A stretch of 64,000 nt of DNA from Pseudomonas mandelii (GTDB lineage Bacteria; Pseudomonadota; Gammaproteobacteria; Pseudomonadales; Pseudomonadaceae), in assembly GCF_900106065.1 (NCBI RefSeq), contig NZ_LT629796.1, forward strand, positions 186,001 through 250,000, written 5' to 3'. The notes under the pieces were generated by a model. It was not told the DNA's origin, did no database searches, and was given only the letters and a program-made list of their open reading frames with translations. Within the stretch, counting starts at the first letter, position 1. Every line of letters begins with the position of its first letter. Below, piece by piece: positions 8,764 to 17,854 of this stretch. A program made the position numbers and the translations under genes.

Positions 8764-9286
8764 AGGGTGCCGCCTGTTTAAGGTGAGCGACGAAATTGCA
8801 GGGACGGTGCCGCGAATCCAGCTGTTCGGCGAGAATGCCATCCCAGCCAGTGCGCACAGCATTGGTCGAACCCGGCAAACAGCAGACCAGCGTGCCATTG
8901 GCCAAACCCGCCAGGGCCCGGGACTGAACAGTCGAAGTGCCGATGTCCGCGACCGAAATCTGCCGGAACAACTCGCCGAAACCGTCGACTTGCTTGTCAA
9001 GCAGACAGCTCACCGCTTCCGGTGTGCTGTCGCGCCCCGTGAACCCGGTACCGCCGGTGATCAACACCACCTGCACGACATCCTCGGCAATCCAGTTGGC
9101 GACTTGCGCGCGAATTTTGTAGAGATCATCTTTAAGCAAAACCCGAGCAGCCAGGTTATGGCCGGCAGCGCTCAAGCGGTCGACGAAAAGCTGCCCTGAC
9201 GTATCGGTTTCCAGGGTGCGGGTATCGCTGACCGTCAACACCGCGATGTTGAGCGGCGCGAAAGGTACTTCAGCCTTGGCTTTCAT
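8747..9286 (-). CDS. moaB: Molybdenum cofactor biosynthesis protein MoaB
   Basis: A 179-residue MoaB/MogA-family protein with TVSDTRTLETDTSG near the N-terminus and the ITGGTGFTGRD motif that binds molybdopterin. It adenylylates molybdopterin or performs an equivalent step before MoeA. The stop lies inside the start of moeA, so the two genes are translationally coupled. The start is 82 bp from the divergent mobA start, so their promoters share that interval. Confidence 0.93.
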   Translation of the reverse strand: MKAKAEVPFAPLNIAVLTVSDTRTLETDTSGQLFVDRLSAAGHNLAARVLLKDDLYKIRAQVANWIAEDVVQVVLITGGTGFTGRDSTPEAVSCLLDKQVDGFGELFRQISVADIGTSTVQSRALAGLANGTLVCCLPGSTNAVRTGWDGILAEQLDSRHRPCNFVAHLKQAAPCESRG

Positions 9287-9367
9287 AGGCTCGTCCAGTT
9301 GTAGGATAAACAGCCCGGTGTTATATCACAGCGCCCCGTTTTTTCGCCGCCCCCATGGAGACGTGCC

Positions 9368-9970
9368 ATGACCTTGAGTACACATTTGCCGCCCTGCTCC
9401 ATTCTGCTCCTGGCCGGTGGTCGAGGCCAACGCATGGGCGGCCAGGACAAGGGTTTGCTGGAATGGCATGGCGAGCCACTGATCGCGCACCTGCATCGCA
9501 AGACCCGCGCGCTGAGTGATGATCTGATCATCTCCTGCAACAGGAACCTGGAAAAATATGCGCCTTTTGCCGACCAGTTGGTCCATGACGATGAAGGCGA
9601 CTTCCCGGGACCCTTGGCCGGTATTCGCGCCGGCCTCAGGGCCGCCCGCCACGCCTGTCTGCTGGTGTTGCCGTGCGATGTGCCGCGCATCGATGCGGCC
9701 CTGCTCCAGAGCATGCGCGAAACCGCCCGCCAGCATCCGGACAAACCGCTGATGCTGCGCCATAACGAACACTGGGAGCCGTTGCTGTGCATCATCCCGG
9801 TGGCGCTTTCGGCAGCGTTTGAAAGAGCCTGGAATGAGGGCGAACGCAGTCCGGGACGCCTCATGCGCAAATTGGGCGCTACCGCCCTGCAATGTCCCGA
9901 TAACGATCCTCGCCTGGCCAACCTCAACACGCCGGAGCTGTTAAGTGCACACAACACTGTGTCAGACTGA
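9368..9970 (+). CDS. mobA: Molybdenum cofactor guanylyltransferase MobA
   Basis: A 200-residue MobA, the family's usual length. The nucleotidyltransferase P-loop is [22 protein letters not shown], split here as [14 protein letters not shown] then DKGLL; PGPLAGI and [11 protein letters not shown] follow. It transfers GMP from GTP to Mo-molybdopterin to make the bis-MGD cofactor of DMSO-reductase-family enzymes. It diverges from moaB-moeA and is followed by a small lipoprotein gene. Confidence 0.94.
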   Translation: MTLSTHLPPCSILLLAGGRGQRMGGQDKGLLEWHGEPLIAHLHRKTRALSDDLIISCNRNLEKYAPFADQLVHDDEGDFPGPLAGIRAGLRAARHACLLVLPCDVPRIDAALLQSMRETARQHPDKPLMLRHNEHWEPLLCIIPVALSAAFERAWNEGERSPGRLMRKLGATALQCPDNDPRLANLNTPELLSAHNTVSD

Positions 9971-10046
9971 CACGAGAAGGAACTTGCGCGCGTTGCATAC
10001 GTCTCAAGCTCAGTAACCAAAAGAATTCATATTCGGAGACACACTC

Positions 10047-10268
10047 ATGACTCAACGGACCCTCGCCACTCTCATGCTCGCACTGGGCCTTGCAACCCTC
10101 GCCGGTTGCGCATCGCCTACAGTGATCACCTTGAATGACGGTCGCGAAATCCAGGCCGTCGACGCGCCAAAATACGATGACGAATCGGGTTTCTACGAGT
10201 TCGAACAGCTTGATGGCAAACACACCCGTATCAACAAGGATCAGGTTCGTACCGTTAAAGAGTTGTAA
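10047..10268 (+). CDS. YgdI/YgdR-family small lipoprotein
   Basis: A 73-residue secreted lipoprotein. A signal peptide with the lipobox LAGC puts the lipidated cysteine near residue 22. The remainder is the YgdI/YgdR domain (VITLNDGREIQAVDAPKYD, then GFYEFEQLDGK), a small SH3-like barrel of unknown role. The residue after the Cys is Ala, so outer-membrane sorting is expected. CGGAGA lies upstream of the ATG and a terminator follows. Confidence 0.88.
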   Translation: MTQRTLATLMLALGLATLAGCASPTVITLNDGREIQAVDAPKYDDESGFYEFEQLDGKHTRINKDQVRTVKEL

Positions 10269-10292
10269 TGGTTACGGCACCACCGGATACAG

Positions 10293-10318
10293 AAAAGCCC
10301 GCTTGATGCGGGCTTTTT
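10293..10318. terminator. Bidirectional terminator after the YgdI-like gene
   Basis: AAAAGCCCGC, a 6-nt loop, then GCGGGCTTTTT. A and T tracts on both sides suit the convergent pseudouridine synthase gene as well. Confidence 0.9.
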
Positions 10319-10337
10319 CGTGCCTGATGCACTGTGA

Positions 10338-11228
10338 TCACCATTGCAGGGTGATGGTGCTCTCGAATTCACGTGGTTGACCTGTGATCGGGTCGACAAA
10401 CCGCAAACCCTGAGCCAGCAGCTTCAAGGGATTGGCATAGTCGTCCTCGACATCCTTGAGCACCTGCGGGTAGAACGGGTCGTTGCAGATACTGGCGCCC
10501 AAAGCAGTCATGTGCACCCGCAACTGATGTTTCTTGCCGGTCACTGGATAAAGTCCATAACGCCAGAGATCGCCGTTTTTCTCACGAACCTCAACTGCCG
10601 TCTCGGTGTTGCTGGTACCCGGACCTTCCTGCATGCGAAAGAATGGCTCGCCATCGACCAGCCGACTTTTATGAACCAGTGGAAAGGTGAGTTCAGGCAA
10701 TGCGCGGGCGATTGCTTCGTAGCGTTTTTCGATATTCCGTGTAGGAAACAATGACTGGTAAGCCGAGCGACTCTCAGGATTCGCTGAGAACAACACCAGT
10801 CCCGCCGTGTGCCGGTCAATGCGATGCAAAGGCACAAGATTCGGGTTATCCAGGCGACGGATCAGCCGCCGCAACAACGTCTGCTCCACGTATTCCCCGG
10901 CAGGCGTCACTGGCAGAAAATGCGGCTTGTCCGCCACCACCAGATGCTCGTCGGCATACAGGATCGACTCGACCACCGGGATCGGTTTTTCGTCCGGCAC
11001 CTCACGAAAGTAATGAATCCGCAGGCCTTCCTTGTAACGCAGATCCAGAGCGATCGGTTGACCGTGCCCGTCAAGCACGCGACCACGAGCAATCCTGTCC
11101 AGCCATTGTTCACGACCAATAGCGCTGAAGTGGTCGCACAGGCAATCGAGCACGGTCTGCCACGGACCCGGCGGCAAATAGAGCGTGCTGGCCTGGTTGT
11201 GCGAAGCAGAAAAAGATGAAGTGGACAT
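10338..11228 (-). CDS. RluA-family RNA pseudouridine synthase
   Basis: A 296-residue RluA-family enzyme. The catalytic Asp is in PLHRIDRHTAGLVLF; the downstream YPVTGKKHQLRVHM and NDPFY segments are the usual core. It isomerises uridine in rRNA or tRNA; the target site cannot be read from sequence. The N-terminal part (PPGPWQTVLDCLCDHF) differs from S4-containing RluC/RluD. I start at ATG 11228; 11 extra residues from 11261 are possible. Confidence 0.88.
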   Translation of the reverse strand: MSTSSFSASHNQASTLYLPPGPWQTVLDCLCDHFSAIGREQWLDRIARGRVLDGHGQPIALDLRYKEGLRIHYFREVPDEKPIPVVESILYADEHLVVADKPHFLPVTPAGEYVEQTLLRRLIRRLDNPNLVPLHRIDRHTAGLVLFSANPESRSAYQSLFPTRNIEKRYEAIARALPELTFPLVHKSRLVDGEPFFRMQEGPGTSNTETAVEVREKNGDLWRYGLYPVTGKKHQLRVHMTALGASICNDPFYPQVLKDVEDDYANPLKLLAQGLRFVDPITGQPREFESTITLQW

Positions 11229-11299
11229 ACAAACGCTCTGACCCTCAATACAGGCCAGCATTATCCAACAGTGGCCGGAACGAACCTAGAAGAGAATCC

Positions 11300-11617
11300 T
11301 CACGCCGGCATCTGCTTGCGCGCCGCCGCTTCGGTGAACTCCTTGAGCCAGCGCAGCACATCGACCGCTTCCCAGCGGCCTGGATCATAAAGCGCGTACA
11401 ACAAGCCCTGATAACCCACGACATCGAGCTGGCGGTGATAACCCGCGCGCTGGAACAACGCTTCGATTTCGGCAAAGCAGGTGTTGAAGTGCAGTTTGTT
11501 GAAGGGTGTTTTTCCTTCCGTGACCAGACCATCCAGACGCAATTCGAGGACCGCCTCGCGCACAACATCAACCGACATCCGGTTCACGCTGTTTTTCAAT
11601 TGTTCGACATTGACCAC
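11300..11617 (-). CDS. Conserved hypothetical protein under LexA-box control
   Basis: A 105-residue basic, largely helical protein with no domain I recognise. GTG 11617 is the start, with AGGGGA 6 nt upstream. About 75 bp upstream lies a perfect LexA palindrome overlapping a -35 element, so the gene is probably SOS-inducible. From memory, P. aeruginosa has an SOS-induced gene (PA1044) next to a dinG-like helicase gene and near a pseudouridine synthase and glutaredoxin; this protein may be the PA1044 counterpart, but no helicase gene is present here. Confidence 0.78.
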   Translation of the reverse strand: MVNVEQLKNSVNRMSVDVVREAVLELRLDGLVTEGKTPFNKLHFNTCFAEIEALFQRAGYHRQLDVVGYQGLLYALYDPGRWEAVDVLRWLKEFTEAAARKQMPA

Positions 11618-11678
11618 GATCTTCCCCTCTCACGCCCGATACTGCCTGCTCGAACCTGAAAACCAGGGGCGAACGGCA

Positions 11679-11707
11679 ATATTACGAATAACTGTATGCG
11701 CATACAG
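11679..11707 (-). promoter_or_regulatory. LexA-controlled promoter of the 105-residue protein
   Basis: CTGTATGCGCATACAG at 11692-11707 is a perfect 16-bp palindrome matching the LexA consensus CTGT-N8-ACAG. On the minus strand CTGTAT (11702-11707) is a plausible -35 and TAATAT (11679-11684) a -10 with a 17-bp spacer, so LexA would block RNA polymerase directly. The first downstream gene on this strand starts at 11617. Confidence 0.85.
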
Positions 11708-11785
11708 TATCCGAAGAGCATCGGTTAAGCCAAGGGGATCATTCGCAAAGTTCGACAAACGGGACATCGCCAACCACAAAACCGC

Positions 11786-12022
11786 TTAACGCAGGAACGC
11801 CACCACCTCGTCGGCATTGAATGGCCAGCCCAGTTCAGCGCCGGTATCGACCCGCCGTAGCACCGGGATACGCAGGCTGTAAGCTTCGAACCATGTTTCA
11901 TCTTCAGCGATATCTACCAGCTCCACCAGCAGACCACGTTCGACAAACTCCATCAGCATGGCTTCGGCCACTTCACAGAGGTGGCACCCAAGGGTGCCGA
12001 ACAACTGACATTCAGGAAGCAT
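11786..12022 (-). CDS. Glutaredoxin-family protein (DUF836/YfcG-like thioredoxin fold)
   Basis: A 78-residue thioredoxin-fold protein with the redox motif CHLC near residues 13-16 (LFGTLGCHLCEVAE) and the cis-proline RIPVLRR. It matches the glutaredoxin-like DUF836 group, small cytoplasmic thiol proteins of unsettled role. It stands alone between the LexA-boxed gene and a divergent antiporter gene. Confidence 0.88.
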   Translation of the reverse strand: MLPECQLFGTLGCHLCEVAEAMLMEFVERGLLVELVDIAEDETWFEAYSLRIPVLRRVDTGAELGWPFNADEVVAFLR

Positions 12023-12228
12023 GAGCGCTCAACCTAAAAAATTAAGAACCTATTCTAGGCTTGCTCCGAAAAGCCGTCGAGCCAGTGAATTTTCTGCCCT
12101 TGAGCACAAATCGCAATGGGCGGCGGTAAAACCCTGACGCATATCAGTCGCTCCAGCGGCCAATTACGTGATGCTCAGGTTTTTTTTACTTCTACGCTTG
12201 AGTAGCCAGCCCCTCACCGGAGTTTTTC

Positions 12229-13941
12229 GTGTTCGCCAACCTCTTGATCATTCTCGCCTCCTCCCTGGTGGTGATTGCATTGTTCCAGCGCCTGCGTTTG
12301 CCTCCGGTGCTGGGCTACCTGTGCGTAGGGCTGATGATCGGGCCGACGGCGTTCAACTGGGTGAATGAAAGCGAAGAGTTGCCAGACCTGGCCGAGTTGG
12401 GCGTGGTGTTTCTGCTGTTCTCCCTTGGGCTGGAGTTTTCCCTGTCGAAGATGATCGAGCTGCGTCGGGTGGTGTTCGGCCTTGGTAGCCTGCAAGTGTT
12501 GGTGTCCGGGATTTTGATGGGGGCATTGCTGATGCTGTTCGGCATGCCGACGACGCCCGCGTTGTTACTCGGTGCCGGTCTGTCGCTGTCTTCTACGGCA
12601 ATAGTCAGCAAGGAGCTGAGCAGCCTCGGCGAGATATTCAGCAGTCACGGCCAGAATGCCATCGCCGTGTTGCTGTTCCAGGATGTGGTGGCGGTGCTGT
12701 TGCTGACCCTGGTGCCGGTGTTCGCCGGCAACAGCGATCAAGCCTGGTATTGGGCATTGCCGTTGACGCTGGGCAAGACTCTGGTGCTGTTCGGTGGTTT
12801 GTTGCTGGCCAGTCGATGGTTGTTGCCCCGCCTGTTCCATGAAGTTGCCGCCGCCCGCTCCCCGGAGCTGTTCGTGCTGCTGGCGCTGGTCATCGTTTTG
12901 CTGACCGCGTGGCTGACTCACCTGCTCGGTCTCTCCCCTGCCCTGGGTGCATTTCTCGCCGGCATGCTGCTGGGGGAAAGCCACTATCGGCACCAGATCG
13001 AGGCGGACATCCGGCCGTTCCGCGACATCTTGCTCGGGTTGTTTTTCGTCAGCATCGGCATGCTGATCGACTTGCAGCTGTTTGTCAGCCACGGCCTTAT
13101 GGTTCTCGGCCTGACGCTTGGGTTACTGCTCATCAAGGGCACAGTGGTCGCGCTGCTGGTCAAATGGCGCGGCAGCGACGGCGAAACCGCCTGGCGCAGC
13201 GGCCTTGCATTGGCTCAGGGTGGCGAGTTCTGCTTTGCCTTGATGGCGCAGATGCAGCAAAACAAACTGATGCCCGCCGACTTCGGAGGTCTTCTGCTGG
13301 CCGCGACATTCTGCTCGATGCTGGTGACACCGTTGTTGCTACGCGCCGCCCCCCACATTGCGACACGCCTGCATCGCAAGCCCAACGAAGAAGCAAAACT
13401 GGCAGAAATCAGCGCGCTTAACGCCGACTTGCACAACCACGTTGTGATCTGTGGTTACGGTCGCGTGGGTCAGTCGATCGGCCGCGCATTGCGCAACGCG
13501 CGCCAACCTTACCTTGCGCTGGACACCGATCCGGTGCGTGTCCAGGAAGCTGCCGTGGATGAAACCTGTGTGCATTACGGCGACTCGCGGCGCGGTGAAT
13601 TGCTGCTCGCGGTAGGGCTGGCGCGGGCCAGGCTGCTGGTGATTGCCGTGGACCAGACCGACATCGCGCTCTTGATTCTCCAGGAAGCGCGCCGATTGAA
13701 CTCGAAGATTCCGATCCTGGTGCGCACTCGAGACGACAGCCAACTGACCGAGTTGAAAGCGGCCGGCGCCAGCGAAGTCGTGCCCGAGCTGTTGGAATCG
13801 AGCCTGATGCTCGCCTCCCACGCCCTGATCATGCTGGGTTTACCCGCGCATCAGGTACAGGAGCGGGCCGACCAGATACGGCATGACCGTTATCGTCTGC
13901 TACACGGTTTTTATCCCGGGAGCGACGATGAAGAAAAGTGA
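12229..13941 (+). CDS. CPA2-family cation:proton antiporter with RCK domain (KefB/YbaL-like)
   Basis: A 570-residue protein. Residues 1-385 contain about 12-13 membrane spans of a Na+/H+ exchanger domain (PPVLGYLCVGLMIGP, VFLLFSLGLEFS, GAFLAGMLLGES). Residues about 400-520 form a TrkA-N/RCK nucleotide-binding domain with HVVICGYGRVGQSIGRAL. Such proteins export K+ or Na+ in exchange for H+, gated by a nucleotide or glutathione adduct. The start is GTG 12229 with GGAG upstream. The stop is one base from the stop of the convergent ammonium transporter. Confidence 0.9.
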   Translation: MFANLLIILASSLVVIALFQRLRLPPVLGYLCVGLMIGPTAFNWVNESEELPDLAELGVVFLLFSLGLEFSLSKMIELRRVVFGLGSLQVLVSGILMGALLMLFGMPTTPALLLGAGLSLSSTAIVSKELSSLGEIFSSHGQNAIAVLLFQDVVAVLLLTLVPVFAGNSDQAWYWALPLTLGKTLVLFGGLLLASRWLLPRLFHEVAAARSPELFVLLALVIVLLTAWLTHLLGLSPALGAFLAGMLLGESHYRHQIEADIRPFRDILLGLFFVSIGMLIDLQLFVSHGLMVLGLTLGLLLIKGTVVALLVKWRGSDGETAWRSGLALAQGGEFCFALMAQMQQNKLMPADFGGLLLAATFCSMLVTPLLLRAAPHIATRLHRKPNEEAKLAEISALNADLHNHVVICGYGRVGQSIGRALRNARQPYLALDTDPVRVQEAAVDETCVHYGDSRRGELLLAVGLARARLLVIAVDQTDIALLILQEARRLNSKIPILVRTRDDSQLTELKAAGASEVVPELLESSLMLASHALIMLGLPAHQVQERADQIRHDRYRLLHGFYPGSDDEEK

Positions 13942-13942
13942 A

Positions 13943-15151
13943 TCAGTCCTGGCTCACGGCGCCGATCTTGTGCACCGACAAGTCCGCACCGTAATACTCC
14001 TCTTCCTGGCTCAGGCGCAGACCATGCAACGCCTTGATCCCGCCGTACACCACAAAACCACCGAGCAACGCGACGATCACACCCAACGAGGTGCCGATCA
14101 ACTGGCTGATCAGGCTCACCCCACCCAGACCACCCAATGCACTCTGACCGAAGATGCCGCAGGCGAGTCCTCCCCAGACACCACACAAACCATGCAACGG
14201 CCAGACACCCAGCACATCGTCGATGCGCCATTTGACTTGAGCCGCGGTGAAGCACCAGACGAACAGGGTCCCGGCGATCACACCGGTGACCAGCGCGCCC
14301 ACCGGGTGCATCAGGTCGGAACCTGCGCAGATCGCCACCAACCCGGCCAGTGGACCGTTATGCAGAAACCCCGGGTCGTTGCGTCCGACGATCAGTGCCG
14401 CCACGGTGCCGCCGACCATGGCCATCAGCGAGTTCACCGCGACCAATCCGCTGACGCCTTGCAGCGTCTGGGCGCTCATGACGTTGAAGCCAAACCAACC
14501 GACGATCAGGATCCACGAACCCAATGCCAGGAAGGGAATGCTCGACGGTGCGAACGCCACCAGCCGCCCTTCGCGATAACGCCCTTGCCTGGGGCCGAGC
14601 AACAACACCGCCGCGAGGGCCAGCCATCCGCCCATGGCGTGGACCACGACCGAGCCCGCGAAGTCATGGAAGCTGGCGCCAAATTGTTCCAGCAACCAGG
14701 CTTGCAGCCCGAAGTTGCCGTTCCAGATCATGCCTTCAAAGAACGGGTAGATGAACGCCACGATCAGCGCCGTCGCACACAACTGCGGAACGAATCTGGC
14801 GCGCTCGGCAATGCCTCCGGAAATGATCGCCGGAATCGCCGCCGCGAAGGTCAACAGAAAGAAAAACTTAACCAGCCCGTAGCCATGATCCGCGTTGATC
14901 ACCGCCGCTGGTTGCATGAAGGTGACCCCGTAGGAAATCCAATAGCCTATAAAGAAGTAGGCCAGGGTCGAAATGGCGAAGTCGCTGAGAATCTTCGACA
15001 AGGCGTTGACCTGATTCTTTTGTCGAACCGTGCCGACTTCAAGAAAGGCAAAACCGGCGTGCATGGCCAGAACCATCACCGCACCGATAAGAATGAACAA
15101 CGTATTGGAGCTATGGACCAGACTGTCCACAGCGCTTTGCAGATTTTCCAT
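13943..15151 (-). CDS. amt: Ammonium transporter (Amt family)
   Basis: A 402-residue Amt with 11 predicted spans. The two pore histidines are visible in SVVVHAMGGW and WPLHGLCGVWGG; SGGIAERARF is another signature. It conducts NH4+/NH3 across the inner membrane. I start at MENLQSAVDS (ATG 15151) since the 39 upstream residues are not Amt-like. No glnK gene is adjacent, unlike the main amtB locus, so this may be a second transporter. Confidence 0.9.
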   Translation of the reverse strand: MENLQSAVDSLVHSSNTLFILIGAVMVLAMHAGFAFLEVGTVRQKNQVNALSKILSDFAISTLAYFFIGYWISYGVTFMQPAAVINADHGYGLVKFFFLLTFAAAIPAIISGGIAERARFVPQLCATALIVAFIYPFFEGMIWNGNFGLQAWLLEQFGASFHDFAGSVVVHAMGGWLALAAVLLLGPRQGRYREGRLVAFAPSSIPFLALGSWILIVGWFGFNVMSAQTLQGVSGLVAVNSLMAMVGGTVAALIVGRNDPGFLHNGPLAGLVAICAGSDLMHPVGALVTGVIAGTLFVWCFTAAQVKWRIDDVLGVWPLHGLCGVWGGLACGIFGQSALGGLGGVSLISQLIGTSLGVIVALLGGFVVYGGIKALHGLRLSQEEEYYGADLSVHKIGAVSQD

Positions 15152-15453
15152 GGGTTGGCAGACCTGAAGGCTAAAAGGCACCAAAGCGGTTCGCGCAGAG
15201 AATTTGTGCACCAAGTTGCGGCTCGCAGGATCAAGGCATTGATCCCCATGAACCGCTTTGGCGCACAAGGCTGAAACCTAGACGCGAGTTTTAATTGTTT
15301 GAATCAGGGTTTTCCTGAAATCATGCCCGGCAACAGCGCAACGGCGCGGGCTGATGCACCATGACATAGCAAAAGTTGTACCAGTCATTTGTACTGAACC
15401 TTCACATAACGCTCATACTCGAACGCTTCAGAAGCCAATTACGGAGATCACCA

Positions 15454-15768
15454 ATGGCCCGCATCAAAGCAAAGACTGCTCAAGATATCCTGATGAACGA
15501 CTTTCAGACTCTGGTCAACGACACCGAGCGGTTGCTGGAACACACCGCAACCCTGGCTGGCGATCAGGCCGATGAGCTGCGCGCCCAGATCCACGACAGC
15601 CTGCTGCGTGCCCGCGAAACGTTGAAGCTGACCGAAGACTCCCTGCGCGAACGTGGCCAGGCTGCCGTTACCGCTGCCGAAGATTACGTACAGACCAATC
15701 CATGGCAATCGGTCGGGATTGCGGCGGGTGTCGGTTTTCTGATTGGCCTGCTGGCCACTCGGCGCTGA
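15454..15768 (+). CDS. DUF883 family protein, YqjD/ElaB-like ribosome-associated membrane protein
   Basis: A 104-residue protein: a long amphipathic coiled region (residues 10-75) followed by a C-terminal membrane anchor, NPWQSVGIAAGVGFLIGLL, ending in RR. In E. coli YqjD/ElaB are stationary-phase inner-membrane proteins that bind ribosomes. ATG 15454 has GGAG 7 nt upstream. It is the first gene of a three-gene cluster (YqjD, YqjE and YqjK types), with 1 bp separating it from the next. Confidence 0.9.
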   Translation: MARIKAKTAQDILMNDFQTLVNDTERLLEHTATLAGDQADELRAQIHDSLLRARETLKLTEDSLRERGQAAVTAAEDYVQTNPWQSVGIAAGVGFLIGLLATRR

Positions 15769-15769
15769 T

Positions 15770-16159
15770 ATGTCTATCGGTGAATCCAGCTCGTCCGCGA
15801 CGGGCACAAGCTCTTCATCGCGGCGCCTGGGTGCCGCTTTTCTTGGACTGTTGCACAGCCATGTCGAACTGTTCGGCATCGAGTTGCAGGAACAGAAAGC
15901 GCGCACCGTAAGCCTGTTGCTGTTTGCAGGCCTGGCGCTGGTCTTTGCGTTGCTGTTGCTGGTGGGCTTGTCGACGCTGGTGCTGATTCTGTTCTGGGAC
16001 ACCTACCGTCTGCCAGCGATCATCGGACTCTGTGTGTTCTACACCCTGGCTGCAGTTTTCTGCGCCATGCGCCTGAAAGCAGCGATTTTCGATGAGTCCT
16101 CACCCTTCCACGGCACCCTGGAAGAATTGGCCAACGATAGGGAGCGCCTGCTGCCATGA
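15770..16159 (+). CDS. Phage-holin-family / YqjE-like inner-membrane protein
   Basis: A 129-residue protein with a Ser-rich N-terminus, a helix (HVELFGIELQEQKAR) and two adjoining membrane spans (SLLLFAGLALVFALLLLVGL and AIIGLCVFYTLAAVFC). It matches the YqjE group, labelled 'phage holin' only by weak similarity. It starts 1 bp after the YqjD-like stop and overlaps the next gene by ATGA, so the three are translationally coupled. Confidence 0.88.
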   Translation: MSIGESSSSATGTSSSSRRLGAAFLGLLHSHVELFGIELQEQKARTVSLLLFAGLALVFALLLLVGLSTLVLILFWDTYRLPAIIGLCVFYTLAAVFCAMRLKAAIFDESSPFHGTLEELANDRERLLP

Positions 16160-16497
16160 GCCTGCCTGAATTGCCCCATAACAGCTCTCGCACCGAAATG
16201 CGCAAGGCGCTGATACGCCTGCGCATGGAAATGCATCGCCAGGAAATCCGTCACGAATCCGCGCAATTGCTGCAACCCCTGCAGCGGGTACGCGGGATGA
16301 CGAAAAACCTGCACGATGGCTTCGGCATCAAGCACGCCCCGCTCTGGGGCATGGCCGCCGTGACGCTGCTCGGTTTTCTGACCGGTAAAGGTGCCAAGAA
16401 CGGCGGTACCGGCAGCCTGACCCGGCTGGTTCGCCTGGGCACAACGCTGGGCCCCCTGATCAAATTGGTCATGCAGGGTTCTTCGCGCAAAGACTGA
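16156..16497 (+). CDS. YqjK-like small protein
   Basis: A 113-residue protein with a basic N-terminal half (ALIRLRMEMHRQEIRHES), a hydrophobic segment (LWGMAAVTLLGFLTG) and a basic C-terminus. Position, length and charge fit the third member of the yqjD-yqjE-yqjK cluster. The start overlaps the YqjE-like stop (ATGA). Its role is unknown. Confidence 0.8.
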   Translation: MSLPELPHNSSRTEMRKALIRLRMEMHRQEIRHESAQLLQPLQRVRGMTKNLHDGFGIKHAPLWGMAAVTLLGFLTGKGAKNGGTGSLTRLVRLGTTLGPLIKLVMQGSSRKD

Positions 16498-16623
16498 ATA
16501 GCCACTATCTGGCTGCATTCTTGCAACACCACCGGGATTAACCTCTTTATCGAGAGGTTCAATCCTGTGTGCCTACCCGGCGAACAGCTCAATCCAAAAA
16601 CAAGACCTTACTAAGGAGGCCTC

Positions 16624-17787
16624 GTGATCGACGGGCAACCGCTCGCCTGCTTTCAGCCATTTATCGATACCGCCACGGGCCGTATCGCGGGTGTGGAAGC
16701 GCTGGGTCGACTGCGACAGGCCGACGGTCAACTGGCTTCGGTGGGGCCGTTGTTCGCCGACCCGCGAACACCCGCCATCGCCCTTCGCCGCCTTGACCGG
16801 CAGATCCGCGATAACGCGCTGAGCCGTTTGCATGAAGCGCCATCGGACTGGTTTCTGAGCCTGAACATATCACCGCGCTGGATCAACCGCTTACGGCCGG
16901 ACCAGGCTCTACCGAGCCTCAAGCAATTGAGCCGACACAACGTCGATCCGCAACGCATCGTCTTCGAGATCACCGAACTGGGGGGCGACATCCAGCGCCT
17001 GGCCGATGTCGTGGCACGCTATCGACACGCCGGGGCACGGATTGCCATCGATGATTTTGGTGCCGGTTACTCGCAACTTGATCGCGTGCTGGCCCTGCAA
17101 CCGGACATTCTCAAGCTCGATATGCGACTGTTCCAGGCCGCGGCATTGGGCGGCCCTAGTAGCGACGTGGTGAAAGCCCTGGCGCAAATGGCCGAGAAAA
17201 CCGGGTGCTGGATCATTGCCGAAGGAGTGGAAACCGAAGATCAGCTCAATTTCGCCCTGGAGTGCGGCTCGCGTTACGTACAAGGATTTCTCTTTGCCCG
17301 GGCGCAGGAGGACTTCTTCGCCACCGACGCCTTTGTCGAACGTTTCGCGCAACTGCGCCAGCGTTATGTTCAGCAGAAACTGGGCGAACGCGGTCGACTG
17401 ATGATCATGCGCCAGCAACTCTGCGAATTGATGGCGATCCTGCAAGCCTGGGCCCTGGCCCGTGCGCCGCTGAGCGCCTTGCCACAGCTGCAGGCGTTTC
17501 CATGGCTATTGCGCTTCTATCAATGCGACCGTCACGGCACCCAGTTGACGCCCAATCTGGAATGGCGCAACAACGGCTGGGAGGCCGATAACCGCTACCT
17601 GGGTCATAACTGGTCGTGGCGACCCTATTTCTATCAGTTGCTGGCCGAGGGCTGGGAAGAGCGGCGCCTGACACTGTCCACGACCTACCGCGATGCCACC
17701 AGCAATCAGTATTGCCTCACCGCCGGGCAATTTTTCGACAACGGCGAGCGACTGCTGCTCATCGACATCGACGCCGCCGGGCTCTAG
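16624..17787 (+). CDS. EAL-domain cyclic-di-GMP phosphodiesterase with C-terminal sensor-like region
   Basis: A 387-residue cytoplasmic protein. The EAL domain spans residues about 5-245 with intact active-site motifs: GVEALGR, LSLNISPRW, FEITE, IAIDDFGAGYSQL, ILKLDM, IAEGVET and YVQGFLF. It should hydrolyse c-di-GMP to pGpG. The last ~110 residues (from about FPWLLRFYQCD to the end) look like a Cache/PAS-type sensor with WSWRPYF and LTLSTTYRDA, so the sensor is C-terminal and apparently cytoplasmic. GTG 16624 has a strong AAGGAGG upstream. It lies between the YqjDEK-type cluster and dgt. Confidence 0.92.
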   Translation: MIDGQPLACFQPFIDTATGRIAGVEALGRLRQADGQLASVGPLFADPRTPAIALRRLDRQIRDNALSRLHEAPSDWFLSLNISPRWINRLRPDQALPSLKQLSRHNVDPQRIVFEITELGGDIQRLADVVARYRHAGARIAIDDFGAGYSQLDRVLALQPDILKLDMRLFQAAALGGPSSDVVKALAQMAEKTGCWIIAEGVETEDQLNFALECGSRYVQGFLFARAQEDFFATDAFVERFAQLRQRYVQQKLGERGRLMIMRQQLCELMAILQAWALARAPLSALPQLQAFPWLLRFYQCDRHGTQLTPNLEWRNNGWEADNRYLGHNWSWRPYFYQLLAEGWEERRLTLSTTYRDATSNQYCLTAGQFFDNGERLLLIDIDAAGL

Positions 17788-17854
17788 TACTGCTTGCAGG
17801 CGCAGGCACGAACCCGGAAGCTAGAGGCTCAGTCACCTGACGGAGAGTCCAGCC

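Noticed and set aside
14247..14579. Plus-strand open frames across the amt gene
   Set aside because: They are antisense shadows of a clear Amt-family protein on the minus strand.
15770..16159. Phage holin as evidence of a prophage
   Set aside because: The protein fits the YqjE group in a yqjD-yqjE-yqjK-type cluster; no other phage gene is nearby.
16540..16559. Inverted repeat AACCTCT..AGAGGTT before the EAL gene as a terminator
   Set aside because: A short 7-bp stem with no T-tract; not a convincing terminator.
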